64,000 bases of DNA, taken from Vibrio palustris (GTDB lineage Bacteria > Pseudomonadota > Gammaproteobacteria > Enterobacterales > Vibrionaceae). This document shows positions 10,975 to 19,335 of this stretch, piece by piece. The stretch covers positions 310,001 to 374,000 of the forward strand of contig NZ_AP024887.1 in NCBI RefSeq assembly GCF_024346995.1, written 5' to 3'. The position numbers were made by a program, and so were the translations under genes. The notes below the pieces were generated by a model. That model saw only the letters and a program-made list of their open reading frames with translations. It searched no databases and had not been told where the DNA came from. How positions within the stretch are numbered: the stretch's first letter is position 1; each line of letters begins with the position of its first letter.

Positions 10975-11856
10975 TCAGTGATTATTTTTATCTTTAAAGG
11001 TCGAGTATTTATTGAGAGCGACTGCTTTCTCATTTTTCTTATATTCATTTTCGTAGCAGTAATTAGTGGCTTCGATATACCCTTCAACACTACCACAATC
11101 AAACCGATGACCTTTGAATTTATAAGCTAACACGCACCCAGTTTGGGCTTGTTTAAGAAGCGCATCCGTAATTTGAATCTCGCCACCTTTACCCGGCTCA
11201 GTTTGTTCAATCAAATCAAAAATATCAGGGGTTAAAATATAACGACCAATGATCGCTAGATTACTTGGTGCGTCGGCAGGTTCGGGTTTTTCTACCATGT
11301 CATCAATTCGGTAAATGTTATCTTTAATCATTTCACCAGAAATGACACCGTACTTATGGGTTTCTTCTTTTGGCACTTCTTGTACGGCAACAATTGAGCA
11401 GCGAAATTGTTTATATAAAGCCACCATTTGAGCTAATACGCCTTGGTCTGGATTCACGCATAAATCGTCAGCGAGTACTACGGCAAACGCTTCGTCACCG
11501 ACCAATTCACGACCGGTTAGAATTGCATGACCTAAGCCTTTCATTTCACGCTGGCGTATAAAAGTAAATGTGGCTTTATCCATAACATCACGGATATCAA
11601 CTAATAACTCTTCTTTGTTCGTTCCATTGATTTGATGCTCTAGCTCATAGTTTTTATCAAAATGATCCATGATGGAATGCTTACCACGACCAGTCACAAT
11701 ACACATACCATCTAAGCCAGCTTGAATGGCTTCTTCGACGCCATACTCAATAAGTGGCTTATTAACGACTGGCATCATCTCTTTTGGCATCGATTTTGTT
11801 GCTGGTAGAAAGCGTGTTCCATAGCCCGCAGCGGGGAAAAGGCATTTTTTAATCAT
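10975..11856 (-). CDS. galU: UTP-glucose-1-phosphate uridylyltransferase
   Basis: A 293-aa enzyme forming UDP-glucose from UTP and glucose-1-phosphate, feeding LPS core, capsule and trehalose synthesis. The nucleotidyltransferase signature FPAAGYGTRFLPATKSMPKE lies at residues 7-26, VLADDLC near 130, and VEKPEP near 190. Length is in the usual 290-302 aa range. It is the most upstream gene of the minus-strand set galU, uvrA, pglL-like, lysC, though terminators separate galU and uvrA from what follows. The C-terminal tail is basic and Lys/Asn-rich. Confidence 0.95.
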   Translation of the reverse strand: MIKKCLFPAAGYGTRFLPATKSMPKEMMPVVNKPLIEYGVEEAIQAGLDGMCIVTGRGKHSIMDHFDKNYELEHQINGTNKEELLVDIRDVMDKATFTFIRQREMKGLGHAILTGRELVGDEAFAVVLADDLCVNPDQGVLAQMVALYKQFRCSIVAVQEVPKEETHKYGVISGEMIKDNIYRIDDMVEKPEPADAPSNLAIIGRYILTPDIFDLIEQTEPGKGGEIQITDALLKQAQTGCVLAYKFKGHRFDCGSVEGYIEATNYCYENEYKKNEKAVALNKYSTFKDKNNH

Positions 11857-11949
11857 TATGAAGACCTATTTCTTGAGTTGTTTGAAAAGTAATACTTAAC
11901 GGTTATTTAATGATAGCAAAAAATAGGTAAGCAAAGAGCTTATGGAAGA

Positions 11950-11970
11950 AAAGCCAACAGCGAGCGGCTT
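11950..11970 (-). terminator. possible terminator of the qstR-like gene
   Basis: AAGCC...GGCTT (5 bp, long loop) overlaps the stop codon on the minus strand and is followed by TTTCTTCC. It is weak but well placed. Confidence 0.35.
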
Positions 11971-12616
11971 AGTTGATAGTATTTAAATGATACTTTGCCC
12001 ATTCCATTGCTTGTACACGATTCTTAACGTCTAATTTACGATAAATATTATACAGATGAGATTTAACGGTACATTCGCTGATGCAAAATCTATCGGCAAT
12101 TTGTAGGTTACTTTGTCCTGAAGTGAGCTCTCGCAGCACTTGTGATTCACGCTGGCTAAGATCGGTTCCTGTTTTTACTGGATAGGGATGCGTTGTTTGG
12201 TAGTGATCCAGTAGCTGATGACAAATGTCGATAGGAATGACCATTTTTCCTTGCTGAATATCGCGTAAACCCGCCGCAATCGTGTGCCGGTTGGTTCGTT
12301 CATAAAAGAGTCCACGTAGTCTTCCTAAACATAACAGTGTTTCAGTCCGTATAGAAATAGGCGCATTATAAATAACGATATCGAGGCCAGTCGGATTTAT
12401 GAGTATTGTTGATAGCGTCTGATGAATGTGTAGGTAAGACTCATAGTCGATGATCAAGGTGCAATGATCAGGTACACGGTTATAGGTCAGCTCATTAAGC
12501 GAACACCAATCAATATGGCCGTCAATTTCAGAGACCACCTCAGTAATGAGCGTATCTAATGGTGAGTTGTAGCGATGAATAACGGTAAGACAATTGGCAT
12601 AGTCAGTGGAAAGCAT
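11969..12616 (-). CDS. qstR: LuxR-family regulator, QstR-like
   Basis: A 215-aa regulator with a C-terminal LuxR/GerE helix-turn-helix: LSQRESQVLRELTSGQSNLQIADRF followed by SECTVKSHLYNIYRKL and a terminal KNRVQAMEWA helix. The N-terminal part is not a recognisable receiver domain. Its position, divergent from ssb, matches V. cholerae qstR (VC0396), the quorum-sensing and TfoX-dependent competence activator; the symbol rests on family plus this synteny. The frame stays open to 12835, but the ATG at 12616 has an excellent AAGGAG six bases upstream and gives the expected size. If QstR, it acts on DNA-uptake genes with HapR and TfoX. Confidence 0.75.
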   Translation of the reverse strand: MLSTDYANCLTVIHRYNSPLDTLITEVVSEIDGHIDWCSLNELTYNRVPDHCTLIIDYESYLHIHQTLSTILINPTGLDIVIYNAPISIRTETLLCLGRLRGLFYERTNRHTIAAGLRDIQQGKMVIPIDICHQLLDHYQTTHPYPVKTGTDLSQRESQVLRELTSGQSNLQIADRFCISECTVKSHLYNIYRKLDVKNRVQAMEWAKYHLNTIN

Positions 12617-12886
12617 CGTCTTCTCCTTGTCGGTGACTTCAGAGACTATGAGCTCACCATGTCCAGAAAGGCGAGAATCCATTTTGAGGTTTGCGATTAA
12701 TATTAGGAACTTGCCTGAACCGCTTTGCAACATCGCAGGAATGTTTAGATTTGGTTCGCAAATGTTCTTCGCACAGAGTGAATGATTATCACCAAGGTTC
12801 ACAATAGTCAGTGATTGGTCAGGACTCGAAAGCATGATATCCTACCAAACTACATTTCATTCTCACAGTTGAAGACGGAGCAGAAC

Positions 12887-13435
12887 ATGGCAAGCCGTGG
12901 TGTGAACAAAGTAATTTTAATTGGTAACTTAGGTAGCGATCCTGAAGTTCGTTATATGCCAAATGGTGGTGCAGTTGCAAACATCACTCTCGCAACGTCA
13001 GATTCATGGCGTGATAAGGCAACAGGTGAGCAACGTGAAAAGACCGAATGGCACCGTGTGGCTCTGTTTGGTAAGCTTGCTGAAATCGCAGGTGAGTATC
13101 TGCGCAAAGGCTCTCAAGTTTACATTGAAGGTCAACTGCAAACGCGTAAATGGCAAGATCAAAGTGGTCAAGATCGCTATACAACTGAAGTCGTTGTGCA
13201 AGGCTTTAATGGTGTAATGCAGATGCTTGGTGGCCGCAATGGTGGGGCACCACAGCAAGGTTCTGGCATGGGAGGTCAACCCTCTCAGCAAGGTGGTTGG
13301 GGACAGCCGCAACAGCCTGCACAGCAACGCCAGCAACCTGTACAGCAGCAACAGCAGTCGGCTCCGCAAGCGGCGCCACAGCAACCACAGTATAATGAAC
13401 CACCAATGGATTTTGATGACGACATCCCATTCTAA
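12887..13435 (+). CDS. ssb: single-stranded DNA-binding protein
   Basis: A 182-aa SSB that coats single-stranded DNA in replication, repair and recombination. The N-terminal OB fold (about residues 1-110) begins [22 protein letters not shown] and includes [15 protein letters not shown]. Residues 115-170 form a low-complexity Gly/Gln/Pro linker, and the acidic tip MDFDDDIPF is the conserved protein-interaction tail. The ATG at 12887 has GGAG eight bases upstream; an in-frame start at 12815 would add non-homologous residues. I find no CTG-N10-CAG LexA box before it, unlike the shared ssb/uvrA box of E. coli. Confidence 0.97.
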   Translation: MASRGVNKVILIGNLGSDPEVRYMPNGGAVANITLATSDSWRDKATGEQREKTEWHRVALFGKLAEIAGEYLRKGSQVYIEGQLQTRKWQDQSGQDRYTTEVVVQGFNGVMQMLGGRNGGAPQQGSGMGGQPSQQGGWGQPQQPAQQRQQPVQQQQQSAPQAAPQQPQYNEPPMDFDDDIPF

Positions 13436-13454
13436 TTGGCCTCAGAGTACAATG

Positions 13455-13486
13455 AAAAAAGGTTCGCATAGTGCGAACCTTTTTTA
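13455..13486. terminator. bidirectional terminator, ssb / rep-like gene
   Basis: AAAAAA-GGTTCGCA-tag-TGCGAACC-TTTTTT forms an 8-bp stem flanked by A and T runs, so it can work on both strands. It lies about 20 bases past the ssb stop and touches the stop codon of the convergent rep-like gene. Confidence 0.88.
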
Positions 13487-14254
13487 TTTTTGTCTTTTAA
13501 TATATTTACTATCCATATGTTTCTTTATGTATTGATTGACGCGAATTCTTTGTTCGCGTGTTTTTGTCGAAATAGTAAATTTGATTTTTTTAACCATTCT
13601 CTGATGTCGGATATACTCTACTTCAATATTAATATCCGTCAATAAGTTAATTTCTTCTAATGGTTTACTGAGCACTCTTTCTTTAAAATGTTGCCAACTA
13701 CGTAGTGTATTTTCTAAAGCGAAAATTTGACGAAGTGTGACGACATCAACAATCATCGTTTTTCTTCCCTGCCAAGATTTACATATCTCATAAAGATGAA
13801 TCGAGTAATAGCTTGTCAAAAAAGCAATATTAATGAAATTATATTGATTTAATGACGTTGTAAGATCTTCAAGGTGAGCGAGGTAGCGTTGTTCTAATCC
13901 AACTTCGATTTGATTATCTGAAAGAGAGGTAACATGAGTAATGGCAGGTATAGGAGAAGACGTTGTATCATTGGTAATAACTAACGGAACTTGCTCTAAT
14001 GTCTTTAATGCATTTTGAATGCCGATGAAGTTATTTGACTGAAGCGTCAGTCCAATGGCTTGGCAATAATCCTTTATATCTATTTTGATAATGTTATTTT
14101 CATTGTGCTTTAGTAATGATATGCAATAACTTAGTATTTTATACTGATTATAAGATAGCTTACATTTATATGATTTGTTATTAAAAATGCTTTTATCAAT
14201 AGTTTGATTGCGGATTTTAATCACATTGATAGGGGGAGGCATTTTATGTGTCAT
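13484..14254 (-). CDS. plasmid-type replication initiator (Rep_3 / RepB-like)
   Basis: A 256-aa protein resembling Rep_3 initiators (PF01051) of iteron plasmids, which bind iterons through tandem winged helices. The first winged helix covers about 30-115 (LSYNQYKILSYCISLL, then IDIKDYCQAIGL and NFIGIQNALKTLEQVP). The second covers about 150-240 (TSYYSIHLYEICKSWQG, VVTLRQIFALE, WQHFKERVLSKPLEEIN, then DINIEVEYIRH). The gene is strongly AT-rich beside its neighbours. No par, mob or toxin-antitoxin gene accompanies it, so it looks like an orphan from an integrated plasmid. The start is uncertain: ATGs at 14254 and 14242 lack a good ribosome site, and the frame extends to a TTG at 14305 across a promoter-like TATAAT. 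Confidence 0.78.
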   Translation of the reverse strand: MTHKMPPPINVIKIRNQTIDKSIFNNKSYKCKLSYNQYKILSYCISLLKHNENNIIKIDIKDYCQAIGLTLQSNNFIGIQNALKTLEQVPLVITNDTTSSPIPAITHVTSLSDNQIEVGLEQRYLAHLEDLTTSLNQYNFINIAFLTSYYSIHLYEICKSWQGRKTMIVDVVTLRQIFALENTLRSWQHFKERVLSKPLEEINLLTDINIEVEYIRHQRMVKKIKFTISTKTREQRIRVNQYIKKHMDSKYIKRQK

Positions 14255-14930
14255 TGAATGATGGCCATTATATAAAAGTGCTAGTAATGTAAAAAGTAAA
14301 GACAAGTTGTAAAAATAGTAATGAAAAAGATAACTCTGCTATTTATTGTTAATATATTATGTCTTTTTATATATTGTTTAATTAAATGCTGAATATTTTT
14401 TGGATTTTTAATAAACAACATCGCTCTATCATAAAAAAAATCATAGGGGTATACAAGATGCTTAAAATGGTTTTTTGTTTAATAAAATAACTTATTTATT
14501 ATATATTTCATTGACTTGTAATTATTTGGGCGCACAAAAATTAACAATGAAGTACGCGATTTATACCAGTGGAATTGCTTATTGTAGCCGTAGTTACACG
14601 TTCGAGTTTAACTATGGCTATACAAAAAAATATATTGTCTATGTTTACGTGTCAGTGAGTTAAGTGAGAAAGCGTGTACATGCTCAGTATCTAATATGGA
14701 TCTAGTATAATCATAGATATTATTTGTTATGTTCATGATAGTGAATATAGAGATAATAAAGTAGTTCAGTTGGTCGGTGAACGTGACATAAGGATATGAG
14801 CAACGTGTTGGATTGATTTAAGTTTTCTGTTCAATAAAAAACCACTAAAATATAGAATCATTATATACTGACAGCATAAAGCCTACACTATTGATTTCTT
14901 ATAGCATGAACGAAAAGGACTGCCATTTTC
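14255..14930. other. AT-rich intergenic tract between rep-like gene and mshH
   Basis: These 676 bases hold no supportable gene; a 62-codon frame at 14475-14663 lacks a ribosome site and recognisable features. The rep-like gene's possible promoter is at its left end (TATAAT at 14267-14272, with TTTACA at 14288-14293 on the minus strand; the spacer of 15 is short). Three TTGTTTAWTWAAA-like elements lie between 14374 and 14487. The mshH promoter must lie in the right part, but I cannot place it with confidence. Confidence 0.6.
14374..14487. repeat. three TTGTTTAWTWAAA elements (candidate iterons)
   Basis: TTGTTTAATTAAA at 14374-14386 (+), TTGTTTATTAAAA at about 14406-14418 (-) and TTGTTTAATAAAA at 14475-14487 (+) differ at one or two bases. 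A shorter relative, TTGTTAATA, is at 14346. They lie 90-230 bases upstream of the rep-like gene. Base composition is so AT-rich that chance cannot be dismissed, and the spacing is irregular. Confidence 0.35.
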
Positions 14931-16931
14931 ATGAGGTACACCCCAACACTGAAACTAAGTACTCGCTTAGTTGCTTTTGTGACCGTTATCGTTATCAGCG
15001 CGATGTTTATCTTGTTCGTAGGAGGCGCTTTATCTTTTCAGCGTTTGGGTAAAGAGTATGTTCATCATTATTTAGAAGGGGTGGTGGATGTACTCGATAA
15101 TGAAATGAATGATCCTGATGCCGTCTATTCGATGCAACGTTGGATGCCGAAGATGCTGCAAGCGAGCAGTATCGTTGAGATGAAACTATTATCTCCATCG
15201 GGAGTGATTTACCGCTTTAAAGACACATCAAACCGTGTTCCCAAGGAACGTCTTTATTCAGAGGTATTACCACTGAAAGGCCATAAAGACTATCGTGTTA
15301 GCTTTAAAATAATACCTCCGTATCATGGTTATAGTTACTCGTTTAGCGCGATGTTTTCTATTACTTTTGCAGTCTTGCTCGTGGTGTTCTGTTTACTTCG
15401 AGGGGTGAAGTGGCTTAAAGAGCAACTCATGGGCTCTGAGTTACTTGAAGAGCGAGGCAGGATGCTGTTAGCGGGTCAAGTAGAAAGGTTTGCTAAAGGT
15501 GATGAAAGGGAGTGGCCATATACCGCCAGTGAAGCCTTAGATAAATTGATCGAAGAGCTACAAGATGCCCGCCAAGAGAGAAGTCGATTTGATACTTTTA
15601 TTCGTAGTCAAACCTTTTTAGATCAGCTAACTGGGGCGGCAAATCGTATTTTATTTGATAATAAGCTGGAGGCGGCATTACAGGAAAATGGCGCTCATGG
15701 TGGCGTTATTATGTTATCTATTCACGATTTAGATATGGCGCGTGAGGATAATGATCGTCAGGAAGTCGACAATATCATTATCAACGTTGGTCAGTGCCTA
15801 TCAAATGTTATTGCTCGTTACCCTGATGTCATTCTGTCGCGTTATTATGAAGAAGTCTTTGCGGTATTTTTACCTCATCAGTCTTCTAAAGATGTCGCAT
15901 ACTCTGCATCCCAATGCTTAAAGCTGTTAGAAAAATTAACTCCGCCTTCGCCACTCGATAAAGAGAATTGGTTTCATATAGGTGTCACCATGTACAACGA
16001 GGGCGAGAAGCGTGGCCGTATTATAAATGAAGTGGAAACCGCATTAAAAAATGCACAGTTGCAAGGCATGAACTCATGGGGACGTTTTAAAAAATTATCG
16101 AAACCTCATGAAGAAAGAGGCAGTGTGCGCTGGCGTTCATTGTTAGATGAGGCGCTTAAGCCAGACAATATTATCTTATATCAGCAACCCTGTTATTTGC
16201 TCGATGAAAACCGTGAGACAGTGCTACATCATCGTGAAATCTTTGCAAGAATTGATGATCCACAGCAAGGGATTATTAAGGCTTCTCGTTTTAGTGCCGC
16301 GGTGGAAATGGTCGGTTATGAAGGGTTTATGGATCGGTCTGTGATTAGACGTATGCTGACATTTTTACAAACCTCATCGAGCCAAGATCATTACTCGATA
16401 AATTTAAGTGTGCTGCCTTTCGCAGATAAGCGGTATGTGTATTGGTTTAGAGATGAACTGATGCAACAAACCGCCGCTATCCGTACCCGATTATCATTTG
16501 AATTTTCGGAAGGACATTTAGTTAAGCATCTTGATTACATGAGACCAGTTCTACGTATGATTCATGGTTTGGGATGCCAAATTGTTATTGGACAGGCAGG
16601 GAGAACGATAGTAAGCACTCACTACTTGAAGGACGTTCCTGTCGACTTTTTAAAACTGCATCGCAGTTTAATGAAAAATATTGATCAACGACATGAGCAT
16701 CAATTGTTTTTACGTAGCATGCTTGGAGTGTGTAGTGGTACAGCAATTCAAGTCATCGCGTTGGGGGTCGAAGCGCAATCTGAATGGCAGATGCTACAAT
16801 CACTAGGTGTTAATGGTGGGCAAGGGCGCTTGTTTCATGAAGAAAGCCCATTAATTCCTAACCGCGTAAAAAAAACCAAACCTGAATCTGTCGTTAAGCT
16901 TGGGCGACGTAATCGATGGCGAACTAAATAA
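14931..16931 (+). CDS. mshH: CsrD-like degenerate GGDEF/EAL protein MshH
   Basis: A 666-aa inner-membrane protein, homologue of E. coli CsrD (YhdA), which promotes RNase E-dependent decay of CsrB/C-type RNAs. Two membrane segments (about 13-35 and 140-158) bracket a periplasmic domain, followed by a HAMP-like linker. The GGDEF domain (about 225-365) is degenerate: the active loop reads RYYEEVF. The EAL domain (from about 405) has REIFAR in place of EAL and lacks the metal-binding set, so cyclic-di-GMP turnover is not expected. It opens the MSHA locus; its stop overlaps the mshI ATG by one base. Confidence 0.9.
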   Translation: MRYTPTLKLSTRLVAFVTVIVISAMFILFVGGALSFQRLGKEYVHHYLEGVVDVLDNEMNDPDAVYSMQRWMPKMLQASSIVEMKLLSPSGVIYRFKDTSNRVPKERLYSEVLPLKGHKDYRVSFKIIPPYHGYSYSFSAMFSITFAVLLVVFCLLRGVKWLKEQLMGSELLEERGRMLLAGQVERFAKGDEREWPYTASEALDKLIEELQDARQERSRFDTFIRSQTFLDQLTGAANRILFDNKLEAALQENGAHGGVIMLSIHDLDMAREDNDRQEVDNIIINVGQCLSNVIARYPDVILSRYYEEVFAVFLPHQSSKDVAYSASQCLKLLEKLTPPSPLDKENWFHIGVTMYNEGEKRGRIINEVETALKNAQLQGMNSWGRFKKLSKPHEERGSVRWRSLLDEALKPDNIILYQQPCYLLDENRETVLHHREIFARIDDPQQGIIKASRFSAAVEMVGYEGFMDRSVIRRMLTFLQTSSSQDHYSINLSVLPFADKRYVYWFRDELMQQTAAIRTRLSFEFSEGHLVKHLDYMRPVLRMIHGLGCQIVIGQAGRTIVSTHYLKDVPVDFLKLHRSLMKNIDQRHEHQLFLRSMLGVCSGTAIQVIALGVEAQSEWQMLQSLGVNGGQGRLFHEESPLIPNRVKKTKPESVVKLGRRNRWRTK

Positions 16932-18370
16932 TGAATATTGATGAGCTTAAAAAGAAAATAGCAATAAAGCGCTCAGCTAGCCCCAAAATTTACGCAGTTA
17001 TTCAGCCGGATGCGATTTATTTTTCAGGCCCGCAATTTGATGCAGATTCTTCGCAATACCCTTTAGAGGGTCGAGAGGTTGTTCAAGCTTTGATTGAGGG
17101 GTTGAAGCAAGCAGAATGTAAAGGCTCGCTTGTGGATGTGACGCTTAATGCGAGCCTCTATCAAAGCTTTCAAATCGATAAGCCAAATATTCCAGAAAGT
17201 GAGTGGCCGGCAGCGTTACCTTTTTTACTTAAAGATCAGGTTCGAGATAAAGCGACTGACATTGTCGCGGATGCCTATGAAGTGCCGAACAATAAAGTGC
17301 AAGCTTATGTCGTAACGAAAGCATTTATTTTAGAGCTGCATCAACAACTCACTACGGTGGGGTGTTCGTTAGGTCGTGTTTTACCTGAACAAGAAGTTTG
17401 GCCGCACTGCGATAGTGAGCTTACTCATTTTTTATTGTTACAAAGAAGCGCTGGGAGCGGTTTTAAATTAGAAGCCTTTCATGATAAGCGTTGTATTTTT
17501 CAACGTACGTTACGTGGCATAGAGGCTCCTATTACTGATAGTCCGAGCGAGATTTTGCAACTTGAAGGACTTGCTTTAGAGCTGCAGCGATCTACGGATT
17601 ATTTGTCTTCACAAAATAGGCAAAAATCTCTTCATGTACTCAAGGTATGTTGTGATGAAGAAAATAATCACAAAATTGTCCAGACATTAAATGGCAGTTT
17701 GAGCATCAAAGCGTCATTAATGAGTGAACACTTCGCTTTATCTGGAGATGTTCTCTTAACTGGTGTTGAACATACCCCTGATTATGCTCTGAACTTATTT
17801 CAAGAGCATCTTAAACCGACCAAAGATTTATTCACTTTAAATAAGATTGTGAGCACATGTGGCGTTATTGCGTTGCTGATGAGCGCGTGGTTTGCTTATG
17901 AGCAGTTTCAATTGTCTCAATTACAACAGCGGCTCAGTAATGATAAAGCAATCTATGCACGTTTGGTTCAAGAACGTAAAACACTAGAAGAAAAGGCAAA
18001 AAGTCATAAGCCATCCGCAGACAAAATTGCCCAAGTTGCCGACACTAAAAAGCAAATAGATAAACTACAGTTTTCATTGGATGCGTTGCAAAGCGTTGAG
18101 CCGAGTCGTCTGCAAAGTTATGCCGGGGTATTAGAGGGCTTCGCTGACATCACCACTAACACGATTTCTATTAATCAAATATCCATTAGTGGCGGGCAGT
18201 TGAGTGTTCAAGGCTTTGCGCAAGAAGCAAGTGATATTCCCGCGTGGGTCGAAAGTTTTAAAGAAGAGTTTCATCTTGTGGGACGCACATTCGAGAAGTT
18301 ACATATCTCTCGAGATGGGCAAGGTCACCTTGTGTTTAGATTGAGCACTAAGAAGGAGTCAAAAAGGTGA
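16931..18370 (+). CDS. mshI: MSHA biogenesis protein MshI
   Basis: A 479-aa bitopic protein. A large cytosolic PilM/GspL-like domain occupies about residues 1-300, a membrane segment (IVSTCGVIALLMSAWFAY) lies near 307-324, and a coiled-coil stretch (335-395) with a small periplasmic domain follows. This resembles a fusion of PilM and PilN roles in the type IV pilus alignment complex, linking the MshE ATPase side to the periplasmic MshJ/K/L parts. The ATG overlaps the mshH stop, and its TGA overlaps the mshJ GTG, indicating translational coupling. Confidence 0.88.
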   Translation: MNIDELKKKIAIKRSASPKIYAVIQPDAIYFSGPQFDADSSQYPLEGREVVQALIEGLKQAECKGSLVDVTLNASLYQSFQIDKPNIPESEWPAALPFLLKDQVRDKATDIVADAYEVPNNKVQAYVVTKAFILELHQQLTTVGCSLGRVLPEQEVWPHCDSELTHFLLLQRSAGSGFKLEAFHDKRCIFQRTLRGIEAPITDSPSEILQLEGLALELQRSTDYLSSQNRQKSLHVLKVCCDEENNHKIVQTLNGSLSIKASLMSEHFALSGDVLLTGVEHTPDYALNLFQEHLKPTKDLFTLNKIVSTCGVIALLMSAWFAYEQFQLSQLQQRLSNDKAIYARLVQERKTLEEKAKSHKPSADKIAQVADTKKQIDKLQFSLDALQSVEPSRLQSYAGVLEGFADITTNTISINQISISGGQLSVQGFAQEASDIPAWVESFKEEFHLVGRTFEKLHISRDGQGHLVFRLSTKKESKR

Positions 18371-19014
18371 ACGAGAGATGGTCGCAATTAAGTAGTTGGT
18401 TTAATGGCAGGCTACCGCGCGAGAAAATTCTTATCGCGATAGGCGCGGTCACAGGTGTGTTTTTTATTTTACAAGCCTTGCTGCTCGACAAGATCGATAG
18501 CGCACTGACTCTCACTCGCCAACAGCTTCAGGAGGCGGATTTAAACAATATTCGTACTCAAAATGATATTACAGTATTGAAAAAAAAGTTAGCAGTTGAT
18601 CCAGATACCAAGATTAATCAAGAGTTAGAACAAGTTGAGAAAAAATATTCTACGCTTAAAGCACAATTGGCGGAAAAAAGAAAAGCCATGGTGTCACCGA
18701 CTCAAATGACAAGCTTATTGCAACGCGTTTTAAAAAGTAAGCAAGAGTTAACGTTGATTTCTATGGAATCTTTGCCGAGTGAGCGCCTAGGTAGCAAAAC
18801 AGACATGGACGTAGAGCATTATTATTTGCATCCCATACGCATGGAGTTTACAGGTGATTATTTTTCGGTTCTTGATTATCTACACGCGATCGAGTCATTG
18901 CCAGTGAAATATTACTGGCGACGCTTTGACTATAACGTGGCTTCCTATCCGCGTGGTCGGGTTGCTGTTGAGGTGTATACCATTGGAACAAAAGAAGAGT
19001 TTATTGGTGGTTAA
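18367..19014 (+). CDS. mshJ: MSHA biogenesis protein MshJ (PilO-like)
   Basis: A 215-aa bitopic inner-membrane protein with one N-terminal membrane segment (about 20-38), a coiled coil (45-105) and a periplasmic ferredoxin-like domain, the PilO/GspM architecture. It should pair with MshI in the alignment complex. It starts at GTG (18367-18369), overlapping the mshI stop by four bases. Its last bases overlap the probable GTG start of mshK. The residue run SVLDYLHAIESLP near 180 is typical of PilO-like domains. Confidence 0.87.
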   Translation: MNERWSQLSSWFNGRLPREKILIAIGAVTGVFFILQALLLDKIDSALTLTRQQLQEADLNNIRTQNDITVLKKKLAVDPDTKINQELEQVEKKYSTLKAQLAEKRKAMVSPTQMTSLLQRVLKSKQELTLISMESLPSERLGSKTDMDVEHYYLHPIRMEFTGDYFSVLDYLHAIESLPVKYYWRRFDYNVASYPRGRVAVEVYTIGTKEEFIGG

Positions 19015-19321
19015 GGCGGCTATAGTGGTATTCATATTGATGTTTACGACATGTTGTCGAGCATCTAATGATCCGACCCGTCCATTGAGTTGGCCTACCG
19101 TCGGCACAATGACTGGTGAACCAATGAGTCGCATAAAACCCAGTTTAAAAAGCATCATTTGCATGACGACCTGTGCGGCGGTCATTAATAACCGAGTCAT
19201 GTCTATTGGCGATAAAATCGACGGGTATACGATAACAGAGATCGCTGATTCCTTCGTTTTGATGACACGTAACGAGCAAGAATGGAAACTTGAATTATAC
19301 TCTTTAGATATAAAACAATAA
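19007..19321 (+). CDS. mshK: MSHA biogenesis protein MshK (PilP-like)
   Basis: A small protein of about 104 aa with an N-terminal hydrophobic signal or anchor, then NDPTRPLSWP and a C-terminal beta-rich domain (INNRVMSIGDKIDGYTITEI) like the HR domain of PilP/GspC that contacts the secretin. The frame opens upstream at 18926 inside mshJ. I prefer GTG at 19007 because AGAAGAG lies just before it and it yields a proper signal sequence; TTG at 19004 is an alternative. It overlaps the mshJ end by 8 bases. Confidence 0.82.
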   Translation: MVKAAIVVFILMFTTCCRASNDPTRPLSWPTVGTMTGEPMSRIKPSLKSIICMTTCAAVINNRVMSIGDKIDGYTITEIADSFVLMTRNEQEWKLELYSLDIKQ

Positions 19322-19335
19322 GGTAGTTGAATTGA

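Noticed and set aside
10909..11130. Plus-strand frame opposite the galU end
   Set aside because: It runs through the galU terminator and antisense to galU; no independent support.
12617..12886. LexA box in front of ssb
   Set aside because: No CTG-N10-CAG with the flanking consensus could be found in this gap.
13206..13469. Alternative frames over the 3' half of ssb
   Set aside because: They arise from the Gln/Gly/Pro-rich low-complexity linker of SSB.
14475..14663. 62-codon frame in the AT-rich tract
   Set aside because: No ribosome site, no recognisable domain, and composition matches the non-coding surroundings.
13484..14930. A complete integrated plasmid or prophage
   Set aside because: Only one initiator-like gene is present; no integrase, attachment repeats, partition or mobilisation genes are visible.
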